Part shown: positions 43,588-52,590 of the stretch, in pieces
Layout of the letters: every line of letters starts with the position of its first letter
Numbering within the stretch: position 1 is the stretch's first letter
Assembly (NCBI GenBank): GCA_015057305.1
Contig: SVES01000019.1
Location: forward strand, 2,096 to 55,943
From: Pseudobutyrivibrio ruminis
GTDB taxonomy: Bacteria > Bacillota > Clostridia > Lachnospirales > Lachnospiraceae
Direction: 5' to 3'
DNA length: 53,848 bases
Translations under genes and position numbers: made by a program
The notes under the pieces: model-generated
What the model was told of the DNA's origin: nothing
Databases searched by the model: none
The model's input: only the letters and a program-made list of their open reading frames with translations

Positions 43588-44130
43588 ATGGGATTTTATG
43601 ATTTGACAGTTGAACAGACAAATGGTGAGCAGTTACCAATGCTGGACTTCCAGGGAAAGGTAGTCATGGTAGTAAATACAGCTACAGGCTGTGGCTTTAC
43701 ACCTCAGTACAAGGATATCGAAAGCATTTACGAAACCTATCATGATAAGGGACTTGAGATTGTAGATGTTCCATGTAACCAGTTTGCAGGACAGACTCCT
43801 GGTACAGATGATGAAATTCATGAGTTTTGCTCACTTCACTACAATACACAGTTCCCACAGATGAAGAAGGCTGATGTCAATGGTGAGACTGCAATCGAAT
43901 TATTCAAGTATCTTAAGTCTCAGAAGACATTTGAAGGCTTCGGAAAGGGCCCAAAGGCTCTTGCTATGAGCGCTATGCTTAAGAAGATTGATAAGGATTA
44001 CAAAAATAATTCAGAGATTAAGTGGAACTTCACAAAGTTTGTTGTTGATCGCCAGGGAAATGTTGTTGCACGTTTCGAGCCAACAGCTGACATGAAGGAA
44101 GTTGAAAAGTGCATCGCATCATTAATATAA
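43588..44130 (+). CDS. Glutathione peroxidase family (Cys type)
   Basis: 180 residues. The peroxidatic Cys is in TATGCGFTPQY (C35), with Gln in FAGQTPG and Trp/Asn in IKWNFTKFVV completing the family's catalytic residues. Cysteine replaces selenocysteine. It is more probably a thioredoxin-dependent peroxide scavenger than a glutathione-dependent one, as is common for bacterial Cys-GPx. The upstream AAGGAGG is optimal. Strong promoter and overlapping inverted repeats suggest inducible expression. It is monocistronic, ending just before palindromic element C. Confidence 0.95.
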   Translation: MGFYDLTVEQTNGEQLPMLDFQGKVVMVVNTATGCGFTPQYKDIESIYETYHDKGLEIVDVPCNQFAGQTPGTDDEIHEFCSLHYNTQFPQMKKADVNGETAIELFKYLKSQKTFEGFGKGPKALAMSAMLKKIDKDYKNNSEIKWNFTKFVVDRQGNVVARFEPTADMKEVEKCIASLI

Positions 44131-44157
44131 TATGAACCTAATATAACGATATTCTAG

Positions 44158-44284
44158 AAGTCACTTATAGCAAAAGCCACTTGTTACGTTTACAAGCCTA
44201 ATGATTTCCCCGCTTGACAGCACGTCAAGCTTGAGAAATATTAGAGCTTGTCAACTACAAGTGGCTTTTTGTTACAAGTGACTT
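44158..44284. repeat. Long palindromic element C
   Basis: It fills the gap between convergent gpx and GH3. The arms AAAAGCCACTTG (44172-44183) and CAAGTGGCTTTT (44258-44269) pair, extending inward through TTAC..ACAAGC and GCTTGTCAACTAC, and outward through AAGTCACTT and AAGTGACTT. The centre has a perfect GCTTGAC-AGCAC-GTCAAGC hairpin. It shares arm and centre sequences with element B and arm sequence with A. It may serve as terminator for both genes. Confidence 0.85.
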
Positions 44285-44294
44285 TTCTTAACTT

Positions 44295-47102
44295 CTAATC
44301 TTCGCGAGAAAGTGCCAGTCGAATTTCTTCCTCTTGTGATTCAACAAATTCAACTTTCATATCCTTTATTTCCATTCCATCCTGAGCAAAGTAGAGCTTG
44401 ATATAGAATGAACCCATTACAAATTCAAAATCAACATCTATCTTTTGCCAATCGGTATCTTCCCCTGTCAGGGTAACCATCTTTACCATGCTTGTATCAC
44501 GGAAAATGGTTAATGGAATCTGCGCCAATTCGCTTTTTGCATTTGCTCTGGCAAGCATAGAGAATCTGTAAACTCCACGTTCCTTTACTCCAACAGAAAT
44601 CATGTTAGTGCTGTTTCTTGCTGTTTTAATTAAAGCAGAATCTATTTCGAAGCATTTTCCGTCCATTGGACAATCTATCATATTGTCATATGCCAATTCT
44701 TCTTCATCAGCCTCATTCAAAAGCTGTTCATCTAACTCATTACCTCTATTGATGTACCTGAAAAATACTGGTTTTTCCATTATGAAGCCGCATATATTGG
44801 CAGCACATCTCTGATACTCAAATCTTGTTATATCACCCTTTTCCAAGGCTTCCATGGAGTTGTCACCATTTGAGTTGGACTTTGAATCATTTGTTACCAT
44901 ATACAAATCATTCTGTGCTCTGACAATGGCAGCCATATTTTTCGAATCTGCTGTAGGGCCTATGTCTCCACCTTTTGCCCACCAATCGGTCATAACAATT
45001 CCCTTAAAGCCCCATTCCTTGCGTAGAATACCAGTAACCAAATCATAATTTGATGAGGTGTAAACCCCATTGACTGGTCCGTAGGTTGTCATAACAGCAT
45101 GAGCATTGCCCTCTTTAACTGCAATCTCAAAGCTCTTGAGATATATTTCTCTTATGGCTCTTTCTGATGCAACATGCTCAGCAAAATGACGACTTGCCTC
45201 TTGGGTATTCATAGCAAAGTGCTTAATAGTTCCAGTTACATCATATTTGTGCATTCCTTTTAACTGGGCTGATGCACACTTGCCAGTTAAAAATGGGTCT
45301 TCAGAAAAATACTCAAAGTTTCTTCCGTTGAGAGGATTTCTGTGGAGATTCATTCCAGGTCCCAAAAGTACATCTATTTTATTCTTTCTAAGCTCAAGAC
45401 CTTCCCATTGATAAAGTTCTTCCTGTAAATCCAAATTCCAGCTGCATGCAAGACAAGTACCATTTGGCATTGCAAATGCTTTTTTTCCTGAATCCATTCT
45501 AATACCTGATGGGCCATCACTACAGCAAGCCACAGGTATTCCAAAGCCCTCAAGTGAATCTGTTACACCACCAAAAGCTCCTCCTGTTCCTGGAGTTACC
45601 TTTGGAGAACTCATTCCCTCACCTCTAACTATGCAGGTCAAATCCTCATCGCTAAGCTGGGCAATGAAATCTTCCATAGAACATTTATTATCCAAAACAT
45701 CTACGAGCTTGTATCCCTTACCCCCAGTATAGGCTATATCCTTTGAAAGGGCAGCGTTTCTGTGCTCCATAGGTGTAGCTGTTGCAGTTGGTGTAGCCTC
45801 GTAACCTATATCAAAAGTACCATCAGAATTTTCTATTGGCTTAATTCTGTCAAAGGAAACTCTTGGTCCCATAGCAGATTCAAGCTGTTGATACACAACT
45901 GTATTTTCAAGATAATACTCTCCTGCCTCTTTTGTATCTCGTACATTTTCACCTATATAGAAGGCATAAACTCCCTGTTCAAGTACATAGGCACTTTTAT
46001 TTCCTGTAACCCCAGAATCATCATAGCTACACATCTGATAAGTGCTAACTTTTATCTCGATTGGCTGAGACTGTCCTGGGTCTAAAAGCTTAGTTTTAGC
46101 AAAGCCTACTAATTCTCTTGCTGGTTTTCCAAGCTTTCCCTGTGGCTTGCTTAGATACAGCTGCACAACCTGCTTTCCTGGAACCTTTCCAGTATTTACC
46201 ACCTGAGCCTTTACTGTTATGCCAGCCTCATCTGCATCAAAGCTTACCTGTGAAATATCAAAAGTGGTGTAGCTAATTCCAAAGCCAAATGGATATAAAA
46301 CCTTGTCCTTTGCAAAGGTTTCAAAATAGCGGTAACCCACATAAATATCCTCCTTTTGGATATTTACGCTCTTATCTCCAAAATTAGCTGTAGATGGATA
46401 GTCTGAAATATCACTGGCAATGGTGTCGGTAAGCCTTCCTGATGGATTTACATCACCAGACAATACATCGAGGGCACCATTTCCGCCTTCTTGACCGCCC
46501 TGCCAAATATATAAAACAGCTGTTGGATTATATTTTTTTACCCACTTCATGTCGATAATATTTCCAACATTAAGCAAAACTACCGTCTTATCAAATGCAG
46601 CTGTAACATTCTTAAGCATCTGTTCTTCTGCGGCTGTTAGCAAATAGCTTCCCTCAGCAGCACTATTATCCTGATCCTCTCCTGCTGTTCTACCTATAAT
46701 AATGACAGCAATATCAGATGATTTTGATATATTTTTTGCCAGCTCCTCTGTAACTGGCATTTCCTCTTGAAACCACGGCTCAGCAGCCCACCCCTGTCCT
46801 GCATCAAAGGGATGTTCTTCAATCCACTTGTCATAGATTTCCTTTAGTTCCTGATTCAGAATAAATCTATCATCTGCCTCTAGTGCTTCCTTCACACCAA
46901 TGACATATTTTGTATTAACCATTCCACCAGAGCCTGTTCCACTCTTGTAATAGTTATACTGACTTCGTCCAAAAAGGGCTAGCTTACTTCCTTTTTTTAA
47001 TGGTAATAAGTCATTCTCATTTTTTAAAAGCACTGCTCCTTCTGCAACCGCTCTCCTTGCAACCTGAGCGAAAATGTGCTCATCAAATAGCTTGTTACTC
47101 AT
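44295..47102 (-). CDS. GH3 beta-glucosidase with permuted domain order
   Basis: About 935 residues. The order is reversed compared with most GH3 enzymes. The GH3 C-terminal-type domain comes first (ARRAVAEGAVLLKNENDLLP at the start), then a fibronectin-III-like domain (VQLYLSKPQGKLGKPAREL), then the N-terminal-type barrel with GPGMNLHRNPLNGRNFEYFS, GTIKHFAMN and the nucleophile region GFKGIVMTDWW, and a final beta domain. This order is known in rumen enzymes such as Butyrivibrio BglA. It would split beta-glucosides in the cytoplasm; there is no signal peptide. The start at 47102 has GGAGG eight bases ahead; the longer frame runs into a terminator hairpin. Confidence 0.92.
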   Translation of the reverse strand: MSNKLFDEHIFAQVARRAVAEGAVLLKNENDLLPLKKGSKLALFGRSQYNYYKSGTGSGGMVNTKYVIGVKEALEADDRFILNQELKEIYDKWIEEHPFDAGQGWAAEPWFQEEMPVTEELAKNISKSSDIAVIIIGRTAGEDQDNSAAEGSYLLTAAEEQMLKNVTAAFDKTVVLLNVGNIIDMKWVKKYNPTAVLYIWQGGQEGGNGALDVLSGDVNPSGRLTDTIASDISDYPSTANFGDKSVNIQKEDIYVGYRYFETFAKDKVLYPFGFGISYTTFDISQVSFDADEAGITVKAQVVNTGKVPGKQVVQLYLSKPQGKLGKPARELVGFAKTKLLDPGQSQPIEIKVSTYQMCSYDDSGVTGNKSAYVLEQGVYAFYIGENVRDTKEAGEYYLENTVVYQQLESAMGPRVSFDRIKPIENSDGTFDIGYEATPTATATPMEHRNAALSKDIAYTGGKGYKLVDVLDNKCSMEDFIAQLSDEDLTCIVRGEGMSSPKVTPGTGGAFGGVTDSLEGFGIPVACCSDGPSGIRMDSGKKAFAMPNGTCLACSWNLDLQEELYQWEGLELRKNKIDVLLGPGMNLHRNPLNGRNFEYFSEDPFLTGKCASAQLKGMHKYDVTGTIKHFAMNTQEASRHFAEHVASERAIREIYLKSFEIAVKEGNAHAVMTTYGPVNGVYTSSNYDLVTGILRKEWGFKGIVMTDWWAKGGDIGPTADSKNMAAIVRAQNDLYMVTNDSKSNSNGDNSMEALEKGDITRFEYQRCAANICGFIMEKPVFFRYINRGNELDEQLLNEADEEELAYDNMIDCPMDGKCFEIDSALIKTARNSTNMISVGVKERGVYRFSMLARANAKSELAQIPLTIFRDTSMVKMVTLTGEDTDWQKIDVDFEFVMGSFYIKLYFAQDGMEIKDMKVEFVESQEEEIRLALSRED

Positions 47103-47117
47103 TATAAATCCTCCAAT

Positions 47118-47164
47118 AAAAAAACTAGGTATAGTATTCATAAAATTAAAATACTATACCTAGT
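47118..47164 (-). terminator. Terminator between pgm and GH3, abutting the GH3 RBS
   Basis: The perfect 15-bp stem ACTAGGTATAGTATT/AATACTATACCTAGT with an 11-base loop is followed by seven T on the minus strand. The GH3 ribosome-binding site begins only three bases later, so the hairpin may act as an attenuator for GH3 as well as the pgm terminator. Confidence 0.9.
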
Positions 47165-47186
47165 CTATAACTAAAATCGGTTTTCG

Positions 47187-47196
47187 TAAACGTTTA
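47187..47196. promoter_or_regulatory. LacI-type operator candidate TAAACGTTTA
   Basis: A perfect 10-base palindrome overlapping the pgm stop, upstream of GH3. The TAAACGTTTA core is typical of LacI-family and CcpA-like sites. No LacI gene is in the window. Confidence 0.4.
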
Positions 47197-48888
47197 AGTT
47201 ACAGAATTTATTAAAGAAAAAATTTCTTCTTTTATTTCAGCGTTAGTTTTTAACGCATTTTCCCTAGAATCACGGTTAGAGTAGAAATAGAATTTTATCT
47301 TTGGTTCTGTTCCAGATGGTCTGATAGCAAACCATGAACCGTTATCAAGGAAAAGTCTTATTGCATTCTGTGGTGGAATATCCTCATAGCCATTGATATA
47401 ATCAATCACCTTCTCCACCTTGGCACCAGCAACCTCTGTTGGAATATTTTCTCTAAACCATTTCATCATGCGCTGTATACGTTTGGCACCTGGAATACCT
47501 TCCAATATGATATTAGGCTCATCCTCTGCAAAAAATCCATACTTAGCGTAGATTTCCTGAAGTACATCCCAAAGAGTCTTACCCTGCTTGCGATAGTAGG
47601 CAGCTGCCTCCGCAACCATCATACCAGCGGAAATGCCGTCCTTGTCACGAATATCCTGACAAATCGCATAGCCTACAGACTCCTCATAGCCAAATAAATA
47701 TGTATAACCATTGTCATGCAAATATGGTATCTTTCCACAAATGTTCTTGAAGCCTGTAAGAGTCTCAAACATTTCTACCCCATAGGCCTTTGCCATGATA
47801 GTTGATAATGTGGAGGTAACAATAGATTTAACCATAGCGCCCTTAGCTGGCAAGGTTCCAGCATCCTTGTGTCCTTCCAGTATATAGTTAACAAGCAAGT
47901 ATCCTGTCTGATTGCCATTCAAAGGAACATAGTTGCCTTCACTATCCCTGATTTCAATTGCAAATCTATCTGCATCAGGGTCAGTTGCCATCAAAAGCTC
48001 TGCGCCAAATTTCCTTCCATATTCTTCTGAAAGCTTAAATGCCTTAGGATCTTCAGGATTTGGGTAACCTACAGTAGTAAAGTCTGGGTCAGGATTCTCC
48101 TGCTCTGGAACAATCTGCCAATTTGTAAAGCCTCTATCATTAAGCATCTGTCTAAATGGAATAGAGCCGCAACCATTAAGTGGTGTGTATACAAGTGGGA
48201 TGCTCAAATCAAGCTCGTCACCTTCATGAATAGCTAGAGACTCGATTTTATCAAGATATTCTCTATCATATTCCTCTCCCAAAACAACGATTTTTCCACT
48301 TTCTACACCCTGATTAAAGTCTGATTTTTTGATTCCATTCCACATATCAACAGCGTTGATACATTCTGTCATTCCATCAGCAATTTCAGAAGATACCTGG
48401 CATCCATCATCCCAGTACGCCTTATAGCCGTTGTACTCCTTTGGGTTGTGGCTGGCTGTAATATTGATACCAGAGACTGTGCCAAGTCTTCTAATCATAA
48501 ATGCAAGCTCAGGAGTTGGTCTAAGGTCTGGGAAAACATAAACCTTTATACCATTAGCTGCAAAAATACCTGCTGCCAACTGTGAAAATTCTTTTGAAAA
48601 GTGACGTGGGTCATGTGCAATCACAACTCCCTTTTTGCATGCACTTTCACCCTTAGAGACAATATAATCAGCCACACCCTGTGTAGCCTTTCCTACTGTA
48701 AGGAAATTCATACGGTTTGTACCAGCACCAACCTTGCCTCTCAAGCCAGCAGTACCAAATGACAAATCCTGATAGAATCTGTCTTCCTTTTCCTTTTCAT
48801 CAGATGCAATGGCTAAAAGTTCTGCCTTCAGTGGGTCGCCTTCTTCTAATTTGCTGATCCACTCATTGTACCTTGAATTATAATCCAT
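47194..48888 (-). CDS. Phosphoglucomutase/phosphomannomutase
   Basis: 564 residues, the PgcA-like alpha-D-phosphohexomutase type. Landmarks: FGTAGLRGKVGAGTNRMN, the phosphoserine loop TASHNPKEYNGYK (S146), metal-binding ATDPDADRFAIE, sugar-binding GYEESVGYAI and C-terminal phosphate loop RPSGTEPKIKFY. It interconverts glucose 1- and 6-phosphate (possibly mannose phosphates), linking glycogen and glycoside use to glycolysis. It follows the CDF gene by 16 bases and is the last gene of the XRE-CDF-pgm operon, ahead of a strong terminator. RBS AGGAG. Confidence 0.95.
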   Translation of the reverse strand: MDYNSRYNEWISKLEEGDPLKAELLAIASDEKEKEDRFYQDLSFGTAGLRGKVGAGTNRMNFLTVGKATQGVADYIVSKGESACKKGVVIAHDPRHFSKEFSQLAAGIFAANGIKVYVFPDLRPTPELAFMIRRLGTVSGINITASHNPKEYNGYKAYWDDGCQVSSEIADGMTECINAVDMWNGIKKSDFNQGVESGKIVVLGEEYDREYLDKIESLAIHEGDELDLSIPLVYTPLNGCGSIPFRQMLNDRGFTNWQIVPEQENPDPDFTTVGYPNPEDPKAFKLSEEYGRKFGAELLMATDPDADRFAIEIRDSEGNYVPLNGNQTGYLLVNYILEGHKDAGTLPAKGAMVKSIVTSTLSTIMAKAYGVEMFETLTGFKNICGKIPYLHDNGYTYLFGYEESVGYAICQDIRDKDGISAGMMVAEAAAYYRKQGKTLWDVLQEIYAKYGFFAEDEPNIILEGIPGAKRIQRMMKWFRENIPTEVAGAKVEKVIDYINGYEDIPPQNAIRLFLDNGSWFAIRPSGTEPKIKFYFYSNRDSRENALKTNAEIKEEIFSLINSVT

Positions 48889-48904
48889 TATTAAATATCT
48901 CCTT

Positions 48905-50011
48905 TTAATCTGATAAATCTATATCCATGTTTATGCTGAAATTATAATCAGGATATTTTTCCTTAAATGCCTTTGTAATTTCATTAAATAAGGCTGTTCT
49001 ATCTGGTGCATCAAAGCTAATCACCAAATCAAAGCTAACTATTTTAGCCTGCTCATTGTAATAAAAACCATGGATTTGCTTTACATATTCATATGATTTT
49101 GCAAATGCTGACAGTTCTTTTCGTAAAATGTCTGCTGGGGAATCCTTTTTATTCTTGCAATAAATACCTATTCCTTCCAGCCCGACTCCTGTCTCCTCAA
49201 AGACCTTGTATGTTATTTCCCTTTGTAGCTGATCTAGCTTTGGCAGGGCCATGTCCTCATCAACCTCAATATGTATGGAGCCTACATAGCGTTCTGGTCC
49301 ATAATTGTGAAGGCTCAAATCATATGCTCCAAGCACTTCATCAAATCCAACTACAACTCGTTTAACATCATGAGAAAGCTGCATCTCAATTCTTTCTCCA
49401 AGAAGGTGCGAAATCGTGTCTGAAATCATTTCATATCCAGCCTTGATAATCACTATAGATATAATTGCACCAAGCCATGCCTCCAGACTCAGCCCTGAAA
49501 AAATGAAAATTAGGGCTGCAACAAGTGTAGATGCAGAAATTACAGAATCAAGCTTGGCATCCTCTCCTGAGGCAACAAGGGAGTCAGAATTAACATCCTG
49601 ACCAACTCGCTTTACGTAGGTACCTAACACAATTTTTACGATTACAGCAACTGCAACTATAATCAAGCTTGTCGTTGTATATTCTGGTGTGGTAGGGTTA
49701 ATAATTTTCTTGATTGACTCAATCAATGAGGTTATACCAGCGTATGATACAATGACTGCAATAATAGCAGCACTTATATATTCTATTCTTCCGTGCCCAA
49801 GTGGATGCTTTTTGTCTGGTGCCTTGCCTGCAAGCTTTGTTCCTACTATGGTAATTACAGAGGATAGAGCATCACTCAAATTGTTAACTGCATCAAGCAC
49901 AATAGCAATAGAGCCAGTAATAGTACCCACTACAGCCTTAAAGCCTGCCAGTAAGCAATTGGCAATTATTCCAATAACACTAGTCTGTATTATCTTTTTA
50001 TTTCGTTCCAT
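48905..50011 (-). CDS. Cation diffusion facilitator family transporter
   Basis: 368 residues: six membrane helices in the first 210, with DAVNNLSDALSS supplying two Asp ligands, and HPLGHGRIEYISA, a histidine-rich loop of the family. The cytoplasmic C-terminal domain follows (VHNYGPERYVGSIHIEVDED in part), longer than the minimal CDF domain and perhaps doubled. It exports Zn, Mn or Fe ions by proton exchange. It starts four bases after the XRE regulator stop, so the pair is coupled. The metal is unknown. Confidence 0.93.
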   Translation of the reverse strand: MERNKKIIQTSVIGIIANCLLAGFKAVVGTITGSIAIVLDAVNNLSDALSSVITIVGTKLAGKAPDKKHPLGHGRIEYISAAIIAVIVSYAGITSLIESIKKIINPTTPEYTTTSLIIVAVAVIVKIVLGTYVKRVGQDVNSDSLVASGEDAKLDSVISASTLVAALIFIFSGLSLEAWLGAIISIVIIKAGYEMISDTISHLLGERIEMQLSHDVKRVVVGFDEVLGAYDLSLHNYGPERYVGSIHIEVDEDMALPKLDQLQREITYKVFEETGVGLEGIGIYCKNKKDSPADILRKELSAFAKSYEYVKQIHGFYYNEQAKIVSFDLVISFDAPDRTALFNEITKAFKEKYPDYNFSINMDIDLSD

Positions 50012-50014
50012 TTT

Positions 50015-50350
50015 CTATTTCACCTTCTTGATAAGAGAAAGCACCTCGTCCTTTTGCTTATTATCGAGTTTTTCCATCTTTTTCAATACCTTATACTCAG
50101 CTGTTCCTTCGCTGGCAATCAGAAAATCTACTTCCCCAGCCCCCTTTGAAGGAATAGTATCCTGCAAAACATCAAATGGCGATACATCTAATACCTCACA
50201 TATTGCCATGATTTTGTCTGCCGATGGATTGGTGCCTTTACGCTTCCAATCACTAATCGTGCTTTGGGCAATGCCTGTACCAGCAGCAAGCTCAATCTGT
50301 GATATTCCCTTTTCCTGCATCAGCATAAAAATTCTTTCACTAATAATCAT
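50015..50350 (-). CDS. XRE-family transcriptional regulator
   Basis: 111 residues. The HTH domain occupies the N-terminal half: ISERIFMLMQEKGISQIELA, GIAQSTISDWKRKGTNPSAD, IMAICEVLDVSPFDVL. The C-terminal half is helical and charged (LKKMEKLDNKQKDEVLSLIKK). It is the first gene of the XRE-CDF-pgm operon, and a 20-base palindrome overlaps its -10 box, so autoregulation is likely. A role in metal or sugar response is possible from its neighbours but not shown by its sequence. Confidence 0.92.
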   Translation of the reverse strand: MIISERIFMLMQEKGISQIELAAGTGIAQSTISDWKRKGTNPSADKIMAICEVLDVSPFDVLQDTIPSKGAGEVDFLIASEGTAEYKVLKKMEKLDNKQKDEVLSLIKKVK

Positions 50351-50372
50351 AATACACCCCCTTATATTAAAA

Positions 50373-50418
50373 AATATTGTATATACGATATTATAGCCGT
50401 TTCCGTTTCTTGCTACAA
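50373..50418 (-). promoter_or_regulatory. Promoter and palindromic operator of the XRE-CDF-pgm operon
   Basis: On the minus strand TTGTAG (50418-50413), 17 bases, TATAAT (50395-50390). The near-perfect palindrome AATATTGTATATACGATATT (50373-50392) overlaps the end of the -10 and the start region, a repressor position. Confidence 0.7.
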
Positions 50419-50420
50419 CT

Positions 50421-51560
50421 TTAGGTTATTTTATGATGCTCCTGCTTCTCAAGATACATCAATCTATCAATAATCTCCTGAAACTGCTTGGCAGTCAAGC
50501 CACTATCATGATTATATTGTCTGTAACCACAGCTTACATCCACATCTTGAGACCACCCATTCTTTCTAGCTGCTTTAGCAATTGCTCTATGAACTTTTTC
50601 AATTTTTTCCTTGATGATTTCATCTGTAGCCTCATCAACTATGACACAAAACTCATCTCCACCAAAGCGACCAATGTATGCATTATCTCCAAAGATTTCC
50701 TCTAAAACATTGGCGATAACCTTAATAGCTTTATCTCCAGCATGATGTCCTAAATTATCATTAATATCCTTAAAATGGTCTACATCCATCATTATTGCAG
50801 CAAAATCTTTTCCACTGGAAATAGAGCTTTTAACCTTTTCCTGCATTCTGATGTCAAGTCCACGACGGTTTAAAACTCCTGTAAGATAATCCACATTTAC
50901 ATCTCGGCTCTGATAAAAGAAGAACAGAATTAAACAACCCAGTGATATTCCTGCATAGGTGGTGTCTAAATTTGACAGAAAAACCTGAAGTACTGCTCCT
51001 ATCAAAGCTAAAGCCGGGAGAAACAAAACCATAGTTTTGTACTCACTCATTATGCTTGACCTAAAGGCTATAGCATAGACAAGTAGAAGGAAGATAAATA
51101 TCATAATAAATATAGCCCTAATGAGGAAATACTCACCTCGGTAATAAGCTCCGCCATCAAAGTAGAAAAACCATTTTAAATTAAAGAGGGAAGAAATAGT
51201 GACAAATATAACATTTGTCACCGCAAACAGTTCAAAAGCAATTCTAAAAATATTTCTAGCCCTGCGCTTTCCATCATCCATCCAGCAATCCATATAATAG
51301 ATTGCGAAAAGAGTATCCACAGGATCTAATAAAAATATTAAAAAGTAACCGATTTTTGCAAGAAACAGGTAGTGATCAGGGTATATCTCCCCGATTCTCC
51401 CCAAAGATTCAGATGCCAACAAAACCAAGGTGCAAATAAGGATAGCAGAATATTTTCTTCCCTTTTGCAGCCTGGATGTTGCATTTTGAAAAATTAGAAG
51501 TAATATTAATAAAAATGAAGTAAAGAAATTAAGTATTACCCAACTTTCAACTTCTATCAT
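50421..51560 (-). CDS. Membrane diguanylate cyclase (GGDEF)
   Basis: 379 residues. About seven membrane helices occupy the first 217, a possible 7TM-type sensor. The GGDEF domain follows: MMDVDHFKDINDNLGHHAGD and RFGGDEFCVIVDEA, with an intact GGDEF at 300-304, so synthesis of cyclic di-GMP from GTP is expected. The inhibitory RxxD site normally just ahead of GGDEF is not present (IFGDNAYIG). No EAL or PilZ gene is close. A 156-base gap upstream holds no gene; only a weak hairpin was seen there. Confidence 0.93.
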   Translation of the reverse strand: MIEVESWVILNFFTSFLLILLLIFQNATSRLQKGRKYSAILICTLVLLASESLGRIGEIYPDHYLFLAKIGYFLIFLLDPVDTLFAIYYMDCWMDDGKRRARNIFRIAFELFAVTNVIFVTISSLFNLKWFFYFDGGAYYRGEYFLIRAIFIMIFIFLLLVYAIAFRSSIMSEYKTMVLFLPALALIGAVLQVFLSNLDTTYAGISLGCLILFFFYQSRDVNVDYLTGVLNRRGLDIRMQEKVKSSISSGKDFAAIMMDVDHFKDINDNLGHHAGDKAIKVIANVLEEIFGDNAYIGRFGGDEFCVIVDEATDEIIKEKIEKVHRAIAKAARKNGWSQDVDVSCGYRQYNHDSGLTAKQFQEIIDRLMYLEKQEHHKIT

Positions 51561-51716
51561 GATTTTCCTTTCACATATATAGCTTCATATAATTTTGCTG
51601 AATCCAACCTTGAATAAGGATTGGAAGTTTATTCTAACATATTATTGCTATAAAAATGTGAATTTAAGCTATAAAGATTTTAAAATATCGTCATTTCGTA
51701 TTTTTCAGAATACTCA

Positions 51717-52544
51717 TTACATCCAACTATTCACTAGCTTGATTTCCTCCATATATCCTTCATCATCATTTGGAGTCTCCAAGATAAAAGGAAGATTCTG
51801 AAGTGCTGGATGAAGTGCAATTCGTTTCATTGCTTCCATTCCAATAAAGCCCTGGCCTAGCTTTTCATGACGGTCTTTTGCCGCACCACATTCATTTTTG
51901 CTATCGTTAAAATGAATAGCCTTTAGGCGGTCAAGCCCTATTATTTTATCAAAATTGGTTAGCACGCCATCCAAGTCATTTACTATATCATAGCCACCAT
52001 CCCAAATATGACAGGTATCTAAACAGACACCAAGCTTGTCATTTAAGGTAGTGCGGTCAATTATCTCTCGTAGTTCCTCAAAAGTCTTGCCAACCTCTGA
52101 GCCTTTCCCTGCCATGGTCTCAAGCAGGACTGTGGTATGCATATCAGGCCATAGTGATGCATTTAATCCATCTGCAATCTGCTTTATCCCTATTTCAACT
52201 CCTTGGCCTGTGTGAGAGCCTGGATGAAAATTATAAAGCTGATTTGGAACCATTTCCATTCTTTGTAAATCCTGCTTTAGCATATCAAGTGCGTTCGCCC
52301 TAGTTTCTGGCTTGGCAGAGCATAAATTCATAGTGTAGCTGGCATGTGCCACTAGCTTACCAAAATTCTTTTCAGCCAAGATTTGCTGGAGTTTTTGCAC
52401 ATCGGCATTATCTATATCCTTAGCTTTTCCACCACGTGGATTTCTTGTAAACCAGGCAAATGTATTGCCTCCAAAACTTACCATGGTACGCCCCATGGCT
52501 TCATATCCATTAGTCACCGACAAGTGACAACCTATGTATATCAT
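51717..52544 (-). CDS. nfo: Endonuclease IV (AP endonuclease)
   Basis: 275 residues, standard length. Metal-binding motifs of the AP endonuclease 2 barrel are present: LVAHASYTMNLCS, LYNFHPGSH, VLLETMAGKGSEVG, VCLDTCHIWDGGYD, AIHFNDSKNECGAAKDRHEKLGQG (in two parts), and ILETPNDDEGY. It cleaves DNA 5' to abasic sites and trims damaged 3' ends. It probably forms a unit with the upstream Dabb gene, with a 46-base gap. Confidence 0.97.
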   Translation of the reverse strand: MIYIGCHLSVTNGYEAMGRTMVSFGGNTFAWFTRNPRGGKAKDIDNADVQKLQQILAEKNFGKLVAHASYTMNLCSAKPETRANALDMLKQDLQRMEMVPNQLYNFHPGSHTGQGVEIGIKQIADGLNASLWPDMHTTVLLETMAGKGSEVGKTFEELREIIDRTTLNDKLGVCLDTCHIWDGGYDIVNDLDGVLTNFDKIIGLDRLKAIHFNDSKNECGAAKDRHEKLGQGFIGMEAMKRIALHPALQNLPFILETPNDDEGYMEEIKLVNSWM

Positions 52545-52590
52545 CTATTACCTCGTATATACTAAATATTTGCTTCCCTTATTGAATGGG

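Noticed and set aside
44165..44284. A gene in the gap between gpx and GH3
   Set aside because: The gap is entirely palindromic element C and contains no start with an RBS.
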